From Cristatella mucedo (taxonomy: Eukaryota; Bryozoa; Phylactolaemata; Cristatellidae), in assembly GCA_009760855.2 (NCBI GenBank), contig WPIO01000007.1, forward strand, positions 1,110,501 to 1,174,500: DNA of 64,000 nt, written 5' to 3'. Made by a program: the position numbers and the translations under genes. Every line of letters starts with the position of its first letter. Position 1 is the stretch's first letter. Of the stretch, positions 63,540 to 64,000 are shown piece by piece. The notes beneath the pieces are model-generated. The model did no database searches. It saw only the letters and a program-made list of their open reading frames with translations, and was not told where the DNA came from.

Positions 63540-64000
63540 GAAGTGAAGGAAGCTAGCAGTCTCTTACATTGTATCTTGAAGTTTAACTTTTTGGCTCTGT
63601 TGCCATTTTGGTGCACCCTCTTAAGGAAGATTGACAGCTTTCAGAAAAGACAGCAGGATCAAGAGATGAACTTCAAAGACGCCTCTTGTTGCTACCACTC
63701 TCTTGAGATTGAGTTTTCAAGACTGTTCCAAGAATCACTACTAGTTATCGAAAAGAGATGTGAATTGGGGAGAGTTGCAGTTGAAAGAAGAATCCACCAA
63801 AGGACAAATGCCTGGAGAACTCTCCCAAGATCTTACTCTCACGGCAGAGGGGAGATTTTCAAGAACACTGGAGAACAGCATAGACCATCTCCGACAAGAA
63901 ATTACAACTAGGTTTACCAGGCTCACAGATTTTGATGTCAAATTTAGTTTTTTGACGGAAGTCGAGCAGCTTTTGAAGACACTTTACCAGATCAAACTCC
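63540..64000 (+). pseudogene. hAT-like (DUF4371/ZMYM-type) transposase fragment at window edge
   Basis: Frame 1 (about 63590-63760) reads LPFWCTLLRKIDSFQKRQQD, then a helix ending SLEIEFSRLF, which resembles the FW..IL..ID...K.LQ block of hAT transposases with a TTF/ZMYM context. After a frameshift, a second frame (about 63745-64000) reads LENSIDHLRQEITTRFTRLT, then DFDVKFSFLTEVEQLLKTLY, and runs off the window. Recognition is by pattern only. It may be a broken transposon or the edge of an intact exon. Confidence 0.45.

Overview
The window is eukaryotic nuclear DNA from an invertebrate animal, probably a protostome. It has multi-exon genes with GT-AG introns up to about 7 kb, many dead retroelement copies and long microsatellites, and no operons, ribosome binding sites or CRISPR arrays. 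I cannot name the species. The SARM-type C-terminal sequence looks protostome-like. A SPIN-type hAT miniature element at 38.6 kb fits the scattered set of animals known to carry SPIN (several tetrapods, a triatomine bug, a pond snail).

Two host genes can be rebuilt exon by exon because protein homology, splice sites and intron phases all agree. On the + strand, a SARM1/Ect4 orthologue runs from a likely first coding exon at 5382-5633 through 12761-14194, 17238-17432, 18691-18867, 24858-24982, 25656-25888, 26149-26269, 28317-28506 and 35599-35720 to a terminal exon at 37259-37427. It encodes about 1005 residues: an Ala/Gln/Ser-rich N-terminus, an ARM domain, two SAM domains and a TIR NADase domain. 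On the - strand, a TARBP2/PRKRA/Loquacious-type double-stranded-RNA-binding protein runs from 55763 down to 41837 in seven exons (374 residues, three dsRBDs). The two genes converge tail to tail, with about 4.4 kb between their stop codons.

Most of the rest is repeats. LINE family alpha (CR1-like C-terminal reverse transcriptase, hairpin tail, then ATT repeats) is present in more than 20 pieces; the best are at 32125-32990 (+), 54455-55535 (-) and 17795-18686 (-). LINE family beta, ending in ATTAC repeats, has about nine copies. Two tRNA-derived SINE families occur. SINE-1 shares its hairpin tail with LINE alpha, which suggests the LINE mobilised it. A hAT-like transposase fragment lies at the right edge. 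Large CT, GT, TA and GCT arrays lie mainly in the SARM1 introns.

Layout: 1-5.4 kb, repeats upstream of SARM1; 5.4-37.4 kb, SARM1 with repeat-filled introns; 37.4-41.8 kb, intergenic with the SPIN element and an unexplained ORF; 41.8-55.8 kb, the TARBP2-like gene; 55.8-64 kb, its upstream region, a GC-rich stretch, more LINE/SINE pieces and the hAT fragment. SARM1 is an NAD-consuming axon-degeneration and innate-signalling enzyme. The TARBP2 family partners Dicer in small-RNA production. Their adjacency looks accidental.
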